A stretch of 64,000 nucleotides of DNA from Neocallimastix lanati (nom. inval.) (Eukaryota > Neocallimastigomycota > Neocallimastigomycetes > Neocallimastigales > Neocallimastigaceae), in assembly GCA_016946835.1 (NCBI GenBank), contig JACVTC010000056.1, positions 90,001 through 154,000 of the forward strand. Reading direction: 5' to 3'. Numbering within the stretch: the stretch's first letter is position 1; each line of letters begins with the position of its first letter. Below, in pieces: positions 1 to 11,029 of this stretch. Made by a program: the position numbers and the translations under genes. The notes below the pieces were generated by a model that did no database searches, was not told the DNA's origin, and saw only the letters and a list, made by a program, of their open reading frames with translations.

Positions 1-288
1 AATCAAAGAAGACATCCTTCTACCCCTTCACCTTCTGCAAATATATCTTCTTTTAATAATAGAGTTAATTTTCATCCTCCTATTAAAAATAAATTAGAAC
101 AAAAAGTTAATATTAAACCTAAAGAAGATAATGACATAGAGGAATTAACAAGAAAAATGAGAAAATTAACAATAAAGGCTTGTTATTTCTGTAAAGAACC
201 AGGTCATTATCAAAACAATTGCCCAAAGTTGAGAGCAATTGTTGAGAAAAATAGGAAGGAAATTAGAAACAATAAACGTTTAAATTGA
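1..288 (+). CDS. gag: Retrotransposon gag, 3' part (nucleocapsid)
   Basis: This is the C-terminal part of a retrotransposon Gag protein. The frame is open from the first base, so the start lies outside the window, and it ends at TGA 286-288. A classical zinc knuckle of the form C-x2-C-x4-H-x4-C is encoded at 181-222 (CYFCKEPGHYQNNC). In this family the knuckle binds element RNA during particle assembly. A basic, Asn/Lys-rich tail follows it. The last codons overlap the start of the open pol frame, which lies in the -1 frame, so Gag-Pol is probably made by frameshifting. Family assignment is secure. The missing 5' part cannot be judged. Confidence 0.9.
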   Translation, partial: NQRRHPSTPSPSANISSFNNRVNFHPPIKNKLEQKVNIKPKEDNDIEELTRKMRKLTIKACYFCKEPGHYQNNCPKLRAIVEKNRKEIRNNKRLN

Positions 289-313
289 GTAATGGGATAA
301 GAAGCTCTCCCAT
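279..313 (+). promoter_or_regulatory. Programmed -1 ribosomal frameshift signal at gag/pol junction
   Basis: The heptamer T TTA AAT at 279-285 is in the gag frame and fits the X XXY YYZ rule for -1 slippage. It sits directly before the gag stop at 286-288. After a 6-nt spacer, ATGGG (292-296) can pair with CCCAT (309-313) around a 12-nt loop. The pol frame is closed by TAA at 273-275 and opens just before the slip site, so slippage here would fuse Gag to Pol. The heptamer, spacer and stem are seen directly. Function is inferred. Confidence 0.7.
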
Positions 314-3300
314 ACTTAATAAAGCAGCTTCACTTAAATATCAAAAAGAAATTAAAAATTCTCGTCTTTCTAATATTGAAGAAACTCCTGCTAATAAAAG
401 GGTGGTTAATAAAAAGAAAGTTGATTATTTAGTAGGAGCATCTAAACGTAAAATTTATGATGTTAATAATGATGAAGGTAGTGCAGAGAAAAGGATTCAT
501 AAGTCGTTGAAGGAGAATCCTAAACCTATAATAACTCCTGCATTACGAAAACAGAAAGAACGAGAAGTAAAAGAAAATAATATAAGTAATAAAATTGTTA
601 AACAAATTAAACCATCTATTCTAGCTCAACCACGAATTGAAAAAGAAAAAGAGATTGAAAGACAAATTCGTGATAATGAAAGAGCTAGTAATAGTAATAC
701 TAATTATAGTAATAATCATAGTAATGATAATAGTAATGATAATATTAATAATAATTCATTAGTGAATGATGAAGTTATTATAAATAATGTAAATAATGAT
801 AAAAGAAAGAATAAAAATTTAATGAAAGAAAATAATGATAATAATAAAAGTATTGTGAAGGAGAATAATAAAGTAATTGATTTAACAAAGGTGTTAATTA
901 GTAAAGATAAAGATACTCAAAAAGAAAATAAAAGTTCTAGAGTATCTAGGAAAATTAAGATGCAATCGGGGGAAGAAGAATATGATATTCTTAAAGATTT
1001 AAATTCTGCCCATTGCAATATTACTTTTGGACAGTTATTGGATGCTGCTCCAAAATTAAGATATAAGGTGTCACAGGGTATTAAATTGGATAGGGACCAA
1101 TCTAATATCTCTGGGGTGTTGGATAATGTGTCAGCCACGACTGTGGTCGTTAATAACATAGACCACACTTATAAAAGTAAAGGTAACGAACCATGTGAAG
1201 AGGATATTGCCATGGTTGATGTTACAGTTGAAGGTGTTTCGGGGAAGGCTTTAATTGATTCATGTAGTAATTTAAGTATAATTACTCAACAATTTTTAGA
1301 TAAGCTTCCGTCCGAATATGAACCTATTGATATTAGTCGTGGTAGAATTAGGTTGGCAACTAAGAATGATGATTACTCGGAAGGTTATATCATTCGGGTG
1401 CCAGTAAAGATTAATAATCTTGTATTAATGGTTAATTGTAGAATAGTAGAAAAGGAGGATCCTTTTTACGATATTCTAATTAACTTAAAAATCCAAATTG
1501 ATTATAATTTGTTTATCCACCCCATTTTATATAGTTTGTGTCAAATTACTCCTGAGGGAGTAATTGACGTTATTGCACCTATTAATAATGATTATGAAGA
1601 TGAAGAAAAGTTGTTGTGTATGATTAAGGCTTTGGATGAGGATTCCAAAAAGAATGATTTAAAGAAAATTGAAGGATTATCCCCAAAGCAATATATTCAT
1701 CATGAAATTTTCCTAAATACTTTAAACGAAAAATATAAAGATGAAATAATTAAAATTCTGGAGGAGAACTTAGAAATAGTTGCTACTTCTTCAGAAGAAT
1801 TAACACCTTCTGATCTTCCTCCACATAAGATTAATTTAATTCCTGGTGCGAAACCAGTTAAGCAAAGGTGCTATAGATTAGTTAAATTTAAGTCGGATAT
1901 ACTTAAGGAGGAATTAATTAAATTAATTAATAAGAAATTAATTGAACCTTCTTGTTCCGAATGGTCATCGCCAATAGTGTTAGTACCGAAGAAGAACGGT
2001 AAATGGCGATTATGTATTGATTATCGTAAGGTTAATGATTTAACAGTTAAAGATTCTTATTCATTACCTTACATTGATGAGATATTTGATAGTTTAGATG
2101 GGGCACAGATTTTTACAACAATGGATCTTTACTCTGGTTATCATCAAATTTTGATGGATGAGGAAAGCGTAGAAATTACCACCTTCACCACAAAATTTGG
2201 TAACTACCAATTCAAGGTTATGCCTTTTGGTTTAACCGGAGCCCCAGCTACATTTCAAAGGGAAATGAATAGGATTCTTTTCCCATTTATAGGAAAGTTT
2301 GTTTTTAACTTTATAGATGATATTTTAATATACTCTAAGAGTATAAAAGAACACATAAGCCACATTAGGCAAGTGTTGGAAGTATTTCGCCAACACAAAT
2401 TGAAAATTAACATTGAAAAATGTGCCTTTATGCAGACTGAAGTAGAAGTCTTAGGTCATAAGGCATCAGTGAAAGGTTTAAGTCCCCAGGATAGCAAAAT
2501 TAAGGCTATCAAGGAGTGGGTAGCACCTGTTGATGTTCATGAATTACGATCTTTTCTTGGAGCAGTAGGATATTATAGAAACTTTATTGATAAATATGCC
2601 CAAATCTCTGCTCCTTTATGTAAATTATTAAGAAAGAATGTTAAATATAAATGGAATAATGAACATCAACAAAGTTTTGATCTGTTAAAAGAAAAGTTAA
2701 TAAATGCTCCAATTTTAAAATATCCAAGTTTTAATCAAAGGTTTATAATTAGAACGGATGCTTCCTATGAAGGTATTGGAGGAGTATTACTCCAAGAAGA
2801 TTTAGAAACCAAAAAGGAACATCCAGTTCATTATATAAGTAGAAGTTTAAGTAAAGCCGAGAAAAATTATGGCATTACTGACTTGGAAGGAGCTGCATTA
2901 ATTTATTGTATTACTAAGTTGAAATCTTATATATTAGGAAATCCTAATAAAACAGTAGTAATAACAGATCATAAACCTTTAATCAGTTTCTTTAAAAATA
3001 AGGAACCTAATAATGCTAGGCAAGCAAGGTGGTGCTTAACTGTTAGTACCCTTGGTGTTGAAATTCAATATCAAATGGGTAAGAAAAATGTGTTAGCCGA
3101 TGCATTATCTAGGATGAAGAAAAGAGCTGATTCTGTGGTATTGGCAACTAAGTTAACTTCAAAGGAAGAAGAAGAGTTGCTTTCTAAAACTATTAAAGAC
3201 TTTATAAATGAAAAATTTGTTACGATAGATGGTGAAGATTACTTTGTTGATGGTAATGACTATCGTAAATTAATTACTGATCAAACGGACAAAGTAAAAC

Positions 3301-4334
3301 TTATTTTAGAAGCCCATAAGATAGGTCATGAGGGATATTATAAGACTTATCAAAGGCTTCGTAAAAGTTTTTATTGGAATAATATGGTGATGGATATTAA
3401 AAGAGTGGTGCAAAGTTGTGACAAGTGTCAGTTGAATAGGTCACAACCATATCCAGAACCTACAGAAAATATTCCAACTAAAGTAGAAGGTCCTTTTATA
3501 CATTTGGGTTTAGATATTATTGGACCTTTGATTAAAACGAAGAATAATAATCAATATATTATGGTTGTGGTGGATTACTTCACCAAATGGGTTGAAGCAG
3601 AACCCACGGAAAATATAACATCACAGGATGTGATTAAGTTCTTAATTAATGTGTTTGCTCGTCATGGTGTTCCACAGGTAATAACAACTGACAATGGTGT
3701 TCAGTTCACCTCGGACATGACGAAAATATTTTTAGATCTCTATGATGTATATGTGAAGTTTATTTCCACATATCATCCTGAAAGTAATGGACTTACGGAA
3801 AACCGTAATAAAGAGATCGGCAAGTTATTGAGGTTGTTGGGTTCTAAGAATAAGGATTGGGATGAAGTTTTACCATCCGCCTTATGGGCTCTTAGAACTA
3901 CCAAAAATAAGGTAACAAAACATTCAAGTTTTGAGTTGGTTTATGGTAGGGAGGATCAGCAGCCTTTTGATATTGCTGCTAGACCTACCAAGGATATTAA
4001 TAAGTCATCGGATGAAGTGTTGTTAGAAAAATTTATAAATCATTACCGATGGACTTTAGAAGCAGCCGAAAATGTTAAAAATGCAAATAAGTATTGGGCT
4101 GCTAGAAGAGAGGAAAAGAATAGTTTGAATGAAGGAAAAAGAATTAGGGAAGGTGATTTAGTTCTAGTTAGAAATTTTTCAAGAACTAAACTAGAACCTT
4201 ATTTTGTTGGTCCTCTTAAAGTTATAAAAAAACAATTTAATACGGTTACCTTGGCTGATCCAAATTCTGGAATTCAAATGAATAGGAATGTTCATTTGAA
4301 GAATATAGTCAAGTATAACTCAGCTTCGATGTAG
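285..4334 (+). CDS. pol: Ty3/Gypsy-type retrotransposon Pol polyprotein (PR-RT-RH-IN)
   Basis: This is a full-length Pol of about 1,350 residues that copies element RNA into DNA and integrates it. The frame starts at TTG 285 with no nearby ATG, so it is probably reached by -1 frameshift from gag. The first 250 or so residues are a Lys/Asn-rich linker. An aspartic protease follows near residue 325, with D-S-C where D-S/T-G is expected. The reverse transcriptase has the catalytic motif FIDD at residues 676-679 (a Y/F-x-DD variant). RNase H begins around TDAS near residue 825. The integrase has an H-x3-H/C-x2-C zinc motif from about residue 1010. Its D,D(35)E core has acidic residues near 1077, 1137 and 1173, and a short C-terminal DNA-binding tail follows. 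The order PR-RT-RH-IN defines Ty3/Gypsy. No stop or frameshift interrupts it, so apart from the protease residue it looks intact. Confidence 0.95.
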   Translation: MSNGIRSSPILNKAASLKYQKEIKNSRLSNIEETPANKRVVNKKKVDYLVGASKRKIYDVNNDEGSAEKRIHKSLKENPKPIITPALRKQKEREVKENNISNKIVKQIKPSILAQPRIEKEKEIERQIRDNERASNSNTNYSNNHSNDNSNDNINNNSLVNDEVIINNVNNDKRKNKNLMKENNDNNKSIVKENNKVIDLTKVLISKDKDTQKENKSSRVSRKIKMQSGEEEYDILKDLNSAHCNITFGQLLDAAPKLRYKVSQGIKLDRDQSNISGVLDNVSATTVVVNNIDHTYKSKGNEPCEEDIAMVDVTVEGVSGKALIDSCSNLSIITQQFLDKLPSEYEPIDISRGRIRLATKNDDYSEGYIIRVPVKINNLVLMVNCRIVEKEDPFYDILINLKIQIDYNLFIHPILYSLCQITPEGVIDVIAPINNDYEDEEKLLCMIKALDEDSKKNDLKKIEGLSPKQYIHHEIFLNTLNEKYKDEIIKILEENLEIVATSSEELTPSDLPPHKINLIPGAKPVKQRCYRLVKFKSDILKEELIKLINKKLIEPSCSEWSSPIVLVPKKNGKWRLCIDYRKVNDLTVKDSYSLPYIDEIFDSLDGAQIFTTMDLYSGYHQILMDEESVEITTFTTKFGNYQFKVMPFGLTGAPATFQREMNRILFPFIGKFVFNFIDDILIYSKSIKEHISHIRQVLEVFRQHKLKINIEKCAFMQTEVEVLGHKASVKGLSPQDSKIKAIKEWVAPVDVHELRSFLGAVGYYRNFIDKYAQISAPLCKLLRKNVKYKWNNEHQQSFDLLKEKLINAPILKYPSFNQRFIIRTDASYEGIGGVLLQEDLETKKEHPVHYISRSLSKAEKNYGITDLEGAALIYCITKLKSYILGNPNKTVVITDHKPLISFFKNKEPNNARQARWCLTVSTLGVEIQYQMGKKNVLADALSRMKKRADSVVLATKLTSKEEEELLSKTIKDFINEKFVTIDGEDYFVDGNDYRKLITDQTDKVKLILEAHKIGHEGYYKTYQRLRKSFYWNNMVMDIKRVVQSCDKCQLNRSQPYPEPTENIPTKVEGPFIHLGLDIIGPLIKTKNNNQYIMVVVDYFTKWVEAEPTENITSQDVIKFLINVFARHGVPQVITTDNGVQFTSDMTKIFLDLYDVYVKFISTYHPESNGLTENRNKEIGKLLRLLGSKNKDWDEVLPSALWALRTTKNKVTKHSSFELVYGREDQQPFDIAARPTKDINKSSDEVLLEKFINHYRWTLEAAENVKNANKYWAARREEKNSLNEGKRIREGDLVLVRNFSRTKLEPYFVGPLKVIKKQFNTVTLADPNSGIQMNRNVHLKNIVKYNSASM

Positions 4335-4344
4335 CTTGAGTTTT

Positions 4345-4360
4345 AGAGGGGGCATCATGG
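4345..4360 (+). other. Candidate polypurine tract and start of 3' LTR
   Basis: AGAGGGGG at 4345-4352, eleven bases after the pol stop, is a purine run of the kind that primes plus-strand synthesis in LTR elements. The LTR should begin just after it, perhaps at the TG at 4358-4359. No second LTR copy is available in the window, so neither LTR boundary can be fixed. Confidence 0.5.
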
Positions 4361-5299
4361 TAAAGAATGAATTAATAACCTTTATTTTATTATTAATAAT
4401 TCTTTACTAAATTGTACTTTCCTATATTCTTGATAACCTAAACTTAATAATAAAATTTAATTTATTTTGATATAAATTAATTTTAACTTGTAAATAATGT
4501 AAATAAATTTTAATTAATTATTTTATTGTTATATTATTAAATATATGTATATATTAAAATACAATTGTAAATATTAAAATTATACTTTTAAGATACTAAA
4601 TTATTAAAACTATTAATTAAATATTATTATAAAAATTATTATAAAATTATTAAAATTATTAATTAAATATTATTCTAAAAATTATTATAAATTATTAATA
4701 TTATAAAATTATTAAAATTATTAAATATTATTATAAAAATTTATATATTATAACTATTAAATATTATTATAAAATTATTAAGATTATTAATTAAATTTAT
4801 TATTAAAAATTATTATTAAAAATTTTTACTTATTATAAAAATTATTATTTAAATATTATCAAATTTATTAATTAAATATTATAAAAATTTTATTTTATTT
4901 TGAAAATAATTACAAGTATTATTTAAAATAATTAAAGATTATTAAATTTATTATATTAATCTTTAAAAACAATTTATTTAACTTAAAAATATCAAAGAAA
5001 ATAGTAAAAACTATTTTCTATATATTTATTTTATAATTATTTTTAATTAAATTATATTTGAATATTATATTATTATATTTATAAAAATTAAAACAAAAAT
5101 GAATTATTGATATAAAATTAATTCAATAATTCTATAGAATTACATAAATTATAAACAATTAATTATACTTTAAATTTATAAAAAAATATAAATATTGTAA
5201 CAATTTCTTAAAAATTAAATATGTGTACTTTAAATAATAAAATTTTATATTAATAAAAAAAATAAATAACTTTTAATAAAGAATTATTTTTTTTTTTTT

Positions 5300-5341
5300 A
5301 AAATCAAAGCAGGGTAATACCCGTCCCCCCTGCTTGATTTT
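5300..5341. other. Hairpin islet 1
   Basis: AAAATCAAAGCAGGG (5300-5314) pairs with CCCTGCTTGATTTT (5328-5341) with one bulged A and a 13-base C-rich loop. The following 45 bases are also unusually GC-rich. It may be part of an LTR or a remnant of another element. Confidence 0.55.
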
Positions 5342-6828
5342 AAATATCTAAGTGTCAACCCCGAGTCTACCATAACTGTGATAAAAGATGAAATTTATAA
5401 TTTAAAATTAATTAATAAACTAAAATTAATAATTTATAATAATAATTTACTAAACTATAAAATTATAAATAATTATTATAAAAAGTTAGTATTTTCAAAT
5501 AAAATTTTAAGATTAATAAAAGAACAATGTAAATTTAAATAATTAATATAGAAATTAAATTTAAATAATTTTATTATGTAAAATATATTTTATTACATAA
5601 ATATTTGTTATTATTTGATATAATTAGTAAATAGTTATTTTATTTTAAAGACTTAAAACTAATTCTTTTTTTTTAAAATAGAAAATAAGACTTTAAATAG
5701 AATTAAAATAGTAATACTTTTTCTTTTTTTAATATTTCTAAAAGATATAAATAGTAATTAAATTAGATAGTTAATTATATAGTTTAATCTTAACGAAAAT
5801 TATAAAAACATGTAATAATTCTTATTTAAAAGAACAACATTTTTGTTAACATTTTTGTTTATCAAAACTTGTTCAATAAATACTTATTTTATCTTATTTA
5901 AATTTAAAAGTATTTATTTAATATTATAAATTTAAAATTTAATAAAAATTAATATTTAAAAATTAAATAAAATTTATATATTAAAATAACTTCATTGTTT
6001 CTAATAAATCAATTTTAAAAAGTTTTATAATAAAATATATTTTAATTTTCTTAAAATTTATAACTTTGATAAAGAGTTATTAATAAACTAAAGTAAGTTA
6101 TTAATAATTTCTTATCAACTGAAGATTTCGTTACACTGTAAAATATTTAATAATTTGAATACGTATTTAAATGTAATGTAATGTAAATTATTGTGGATAA
6201 AAATGTTTTCCAAATTTTTAATATAAATTTAAATGTATTCCAAATTATTAATTTAATTAATTTTCTCAAAAATGTATGACTAAATTATTTGGAGAATTTA
6301 CATCATTATTACTCACTTTGAATCATGAAACTTTGTAAATTAAAAATAATTAGTCATGAAACTTGTAAATTAAAAATAATTAGTCATAAATTAGTTAAAT
6401 TAAAATAATCAAAGAAAAATTGCCTTTTCCGTTTGTTTACAAAAACTTGCCGTTTTGTTTATTTATTTTTAGAAATATTAGATAGTTTTAAATAGTTTTT
6501 ATATTAAAATAACTCATAAAAATTCATGTAATTTATTATTAAATGTAATTACAAATATATAATAATATTTTAGTTAGTTTATTACAATCTATTCAATTTA
6601 AATTTTAATTTTCAAAAAGTATAAAAAGAGTTAATTTTCAACTATTGAACGATAGTTGGAAAATAGTATAGAAAATAGTATAGTTTAGTTAGAAAATAGA
6701 ATAGTATAGGAAATATTATAGATAAGATAGATAGTACAAATTTTATATTTTATTAATTAGTATTATAACTATTATTAGAATAGTTATCTTTTATAAAACA
6801 AATTTTATTTTAAATTTTATTTTAAAAT

Positions 6829-6879
6829 CTTAACTGCTAGTAGGCTTTCCGGTAAAGGACCCTACGGTACCCAGTTAAG
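6829..6879. other. Nested hairpin islet 2
   Basis: CTTAACTG (6829-6836) pairs with CAGTTAAG (6872-6879). Inside it GTAGG (6840-6844) pairs with CCTAC (6861-6865) and CTTT (6845-6848) with AAAG (6854-6857). This gives a compact three-tier stem in a region otherwise almost pure A/T. It was checked against the core motifs of common small ribozymes that I remember and did not match. Confidence 0.5.
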
Positions 6880-7020
6880 TGATTGTTGATTTTAGAATAG
6901 TTAAATTCAACAAATAAGAAATATTAATAAAAGGATTTTTTTTATAAAACAAAAAATTAAATTAGTTTTTTAGTTTTAGTGTTTTAGTTAATAATTAATT
7001 ATAGTGCTGATATAATAAAA

Positions 7021-7085
7021 TAGTGTAAAATAAATTATAGTCTGTCCTCGCCGACCTAAGCTATTATTTTATTTTACATACACTA
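7021..7085. other. Hairpin islet 3
   Basis: TAGTGTAAAATAAATTATAG (7021-7040) pairs imperfectly with 7061-7085. The 20-base loop at 7041-7060 is GC-rich (TCTGTCCTCGCCGACCTAAG). Function is unknown. It could be an LTR segment. Confidence 0.45.
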
Positions 7086-7797
7086 AGACCTATTTGTGAT
7101 GGTCGATAAATTTCTCAATTATGTTAAGATAATAACTGAATTTCAATTCAATTTCAATTTCGATAATTCAGTTATTTGAATTTCAATATTAATAAATAAT
7201 AATAATATAATAATTATTATTAAATTAACTTTATTAAAATATTTAGGAATTAGTCTAGGCCAACTAATTACTAAATATTATTAATATATTGAATTTAATA
7301 TATATTAAATAATGTAAACACGTGATTGTCATTAAATTAATTTCTACATATTATATTTTAATTATAAAATATAATATTTAGCAATATTTGATTCTTATAT
7401 TTTATTTATATTAAATATTTATATTATTATCTAACTTTATATTATCAATATCAAACTTATATTAATATTATTTACATATTCATATTAATAATTAATATTT
7501 TAATAATTAATTATTTTATATAAATACATGTTTAAATTCTTTGATTAATCCTTTGTAGGATTATTGTAATTTAAATTATAGTAATAATTATATAAAATAA
7601 TAATGTAATAAAATATTATTAAGATTAAATAAAATTTATATTTTATATAAAAACTTAATTATAAAATTTACTAATAACAATATGTAAATAAAGAGTAAAA
7701 TTTAATTATTAATTAATTACTATAATTTGGCATCTTGACCTAATCGTTAAGACCAAATTATCTAAAAACTTTAACAAATTAATTGTTCATCTTTGGA

Positions 7798-10700
7798 TTA
7801 TAATACATTTGAAGTTGGTAGCGAAGTAGCAAGTTCAAATGGTTGTAAATCCTTACGACCATAAAGCAATTCAAAGCTAGAATACTTCGTTACTGAATTT
7901 TTGGCAGCCCTTAAAGCCCTAAGAGCAGAAGATAAAATTAAGTCCCAATTTTCTTCTTTAGCTCCAAGAAGTCTTAATAATTTACCAATATCTCTATTTC
8001 TATTTTCAGTCAACCCATTAGATTCTGGATGATATGTTGTGATAAATCTAATATATACGTCATATAAATCTAAAAATATTTTTGTATAATCTGCAGAGAA
8101 TTGAGTACCATTATCCGTAGTAATAACACTTGGAGTACCATGTCTAGCAAAAACTTTGGTTAAGAAATATACTACATCTTTTGCAGTTACTGTTGCTGTG
8201 GGTTCTGCTTCAACCCATTTAGTGAAATAGTCTACGACTACTATAATATATTGATTATTACGTTCAGTGATAGGCAGGGGACCAATTATATCTAATCCAA
8301 GATGAGTAAATGGCGCTTCCACTTGCGTAGCATATTTTTCTGTAGGATTCGGTGTTTCGTTCTTTTTCTTTAATTGGCATATTGTACATAACTTTAGAAA
8401 TCTTCGTATATCATTCGTCATGCCTTTCCAATAACTTGTCCTCCTCAATCGCTCATATGTTTTATCAAATCCTTCATGGCCTATTGAGTGTGATTTCAGA
8501 ATTAAATTAAATTTATCTTCTTCTTTTTCAATGATTTTCCTATATTGACCGTTATCGATAATATATTTTTCTCCATTTTCTTCGACAATATTTTCCTCTA
8601 AAAACTTCTCCATAAATTCCGTTACATTTAATTTGGATTGTTCCTCTTCATTCTCCATATTCACCATGGATACTTTGTAATTATAATTCTCATTTATTTT
8701 CTTTTGTTCTATATTATTAATGTATTCTAATATGTTATTTCTTTGTTGGTAGAGTTTAACTTTAAAATCCTTTAATTCAGTAATAGTATTATCATTGTAT
8801 TTATTTTTATTAAATTCTAATATGTACGATTCTATATTTTCCAATTTATTATTCACATAATTTTGTACCATTTGTTTTAACTTATTCAATTGATTTAATT
8901 CTTTATTCCATTTATTTACATTTATTTCAAATATATGAATTTTATGATTAATATGACTATATATTTTATCATTACCTTGTAATATATTGCTAACTATATT
9001 ATTTAATTCACTTGGACATATATTAACAGTAGTATTTAGGATATCAATATGATTGTCTCCAATCGAAAAATTTTCGAAGTTTCCATTTTTCTTTTTAGAA
9101 TCCTGAAAATTTTCTATATACCCATAATTTTCCCTCATATTTTTATTTTTTGAAATTTTTGAAGTTTCATCTGAAAAATTTTTAAATTTTTTTATAGAAA
9201 AATTTTTTTCTTTGATAGCGGAATTTTTATAATTTCTTGAATCACAGTCCTTCTTTTTAGATTCGTCTAATTCATTGATCTCTTCTATTTTACTTTTTAT
9301 ATCTATATTATCTTTTAGATCTTGTTTTATATTTTTGTTTTTGTTTTCTTCCATTTGTCCTGGTTCAATATTTATTAAATTATGAATTGTTTTATTTATA
9401 CCCTCATTTTGTCTTTTAATTCTGGATAGAGCATCAGCTAAGGAATTCTTTCTCCCTGGTTCATATAAAATTTTTATCTTTAGCATACTTATTAATATGC
9501 ACTATCTAATATGACGCAAATTATTTGGTTCCTTGTTTTTAAATAATCCCACCAGTGGTTTATGATCTGTGTATAATAAAGTTTCATACATGTTTCCAGA
9601 AATATAGGGTTTAAATTTTTCAGCGCAATAATATACAGCAGTGCCTTCAAGGTCTGTGGTGCTGTAGTTTCTCACCGCCTTTGTTAGTGTTCTACTAACA
9701 TAATGAATAGGATATTCCACTCCATCCTCTTCATCTTTCTGTAGTAAAACACCCCCAATTCCTTCAGCACAAGCGTCAGTTCGTATTATAAATTGTTTAC
9801 TGTAGTCTGGGAATCTTAATATCGGAGCGTTGATTAAAGCAGATTTTAAAATATCAAACGCTAACTGCTGTTCTTCCCCCCAAAAGAAAGAACAATTTTT
9901 TCTTAAAAGAATTGTTAAGGGAGCAGCTAGCTTAGAAAAATTTGGAATAAACTTTCTATAATAACCAACAGTACCGAAGAATGAACGAACTTCATTGATA
10001 TTGCTAGGGCGATTACAGTTTTTAACAGCCTCTACCTTACTTTCCATTGTAGTTAAACCATCCTTTGTAACCATATGACCCAAAACTTCAACTCTTTCCT
10101 TAAAGAAGTGACATTTACCAATGTTGAGTTTAACTTTGTGTTTTCTGAAAATACTAAAAACTCGTTCAAGGTGAGTTAAGTGTTCTTCCTTACTTTTAGA
10201 GAATATTAAAATATCATCAAGAAAAACGAAAACCGATTTTCCTAATAGTTCAATAAGAATGGAGTTCAGCTCTCTTTGAAAGGTCGCTGGGGCTCCAGTA
10301 AGACCAAACGGCATGACTTTGTACACAAAATTACCGAATTTTGTAGTGAAGCCTGTAATATCAATGGAATCTTCGGCCATTAAAATTTGATGGTAACCTG
10401 AGAAAAGATCTAAAGTTGAGAAAATTATCGCACCAGCAAGGCTATCAAATATTTCCTCTATATTTGGAAGTGAATAAACGTCAGGGACAGTTAAATCATT
10501 AACTTTTCTATAATCGCTACAAAGTCTCCATTTTCCGTTTTTCTTACGAGCTAGAACAATGGGCGAGGACCATGAAGATTTAGCAGGAGCAATTAAACCA
10601 TTTTCCCAAAGTTTGAGAATTTCTTCTTTAACAGTATCTGATTTGAATTTATTTAATTTATAAAATTTACTTTTAACAGGTTTAGCACCCTCTACTAATT

Positions 10701-10941
10701 GTATATGATGAGGACCTAAATCTGAAGGGGTCAAATCTTCGGATGATGTAGCAATTATATCTAAATAAGAATTTAATAGCTTGATAATATCCTCTTTACA
10801 ATCTTTGTCTAAAGATAAAAGAAATTGTGGTGAATTTATGTATTCTATAGGACTTAAAACACCCTCTTTCCTTGAAGAATTTAATGTAGGAGTGAATTCA
10901 TCATTATCACTTAATTCTTCAAGTTTAAAAGTATTTATCAA
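7798..10941 (-). pseudogene. Broken pol: RT, RNase H and integrase of element 2
   Basis: Two open stretches in one frame (9502-10941 and 7798-9486) are separated only by a TAG at 9502-9504, where the intact element has Trp. The first holds RT with FLDD as catalytic motif and the start of RNase H (RTDACAEGIGG). The second resumes with the end of RNase H (NSLADALSRIK), then a Lys/Asn/Ile-rich linker of about 230 residues that the other element lacks. Integrase follows with H-x3-H/C-x2-C and D, D, E residues. It ends after the core at a stop near 7798, without the C-terminal domain. The stop and the missing tail make it a pseudogene. The long linker may be an expansion of low-complexity sequence. 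Confidence 0.9.
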
Positions 10942-11029
10942 TTTTTCATGTCTTTTACATCTAAGAAAACAAATAATTATATCATCATCTTGTTCTTTAA
11001 TAAGAGGCGCAATAGTTACGAATTTGGTT

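Larger units (their letters stand above)
4361..7797. other. A/T-rich spacer between two tail-to-tail retrotransposons
   Basis: No open frame of note is present. The left part should contain the 3' LTR of the first element, but its end is not recognisable. Three islets of higher GC that can form hairpins (5300-5341, 6829-6879, 7021-7085) stand out from the otherwise A/T-only sequence and are listed separately. A two-copy direct repeat of about 35 bp lies near 6322-6385. Confidence 0.6.

Noticed and set aside
6829-6879. Hammerhead ribozyme
   Set aside because: No CTGATGA core or matching GAAA segment is present.
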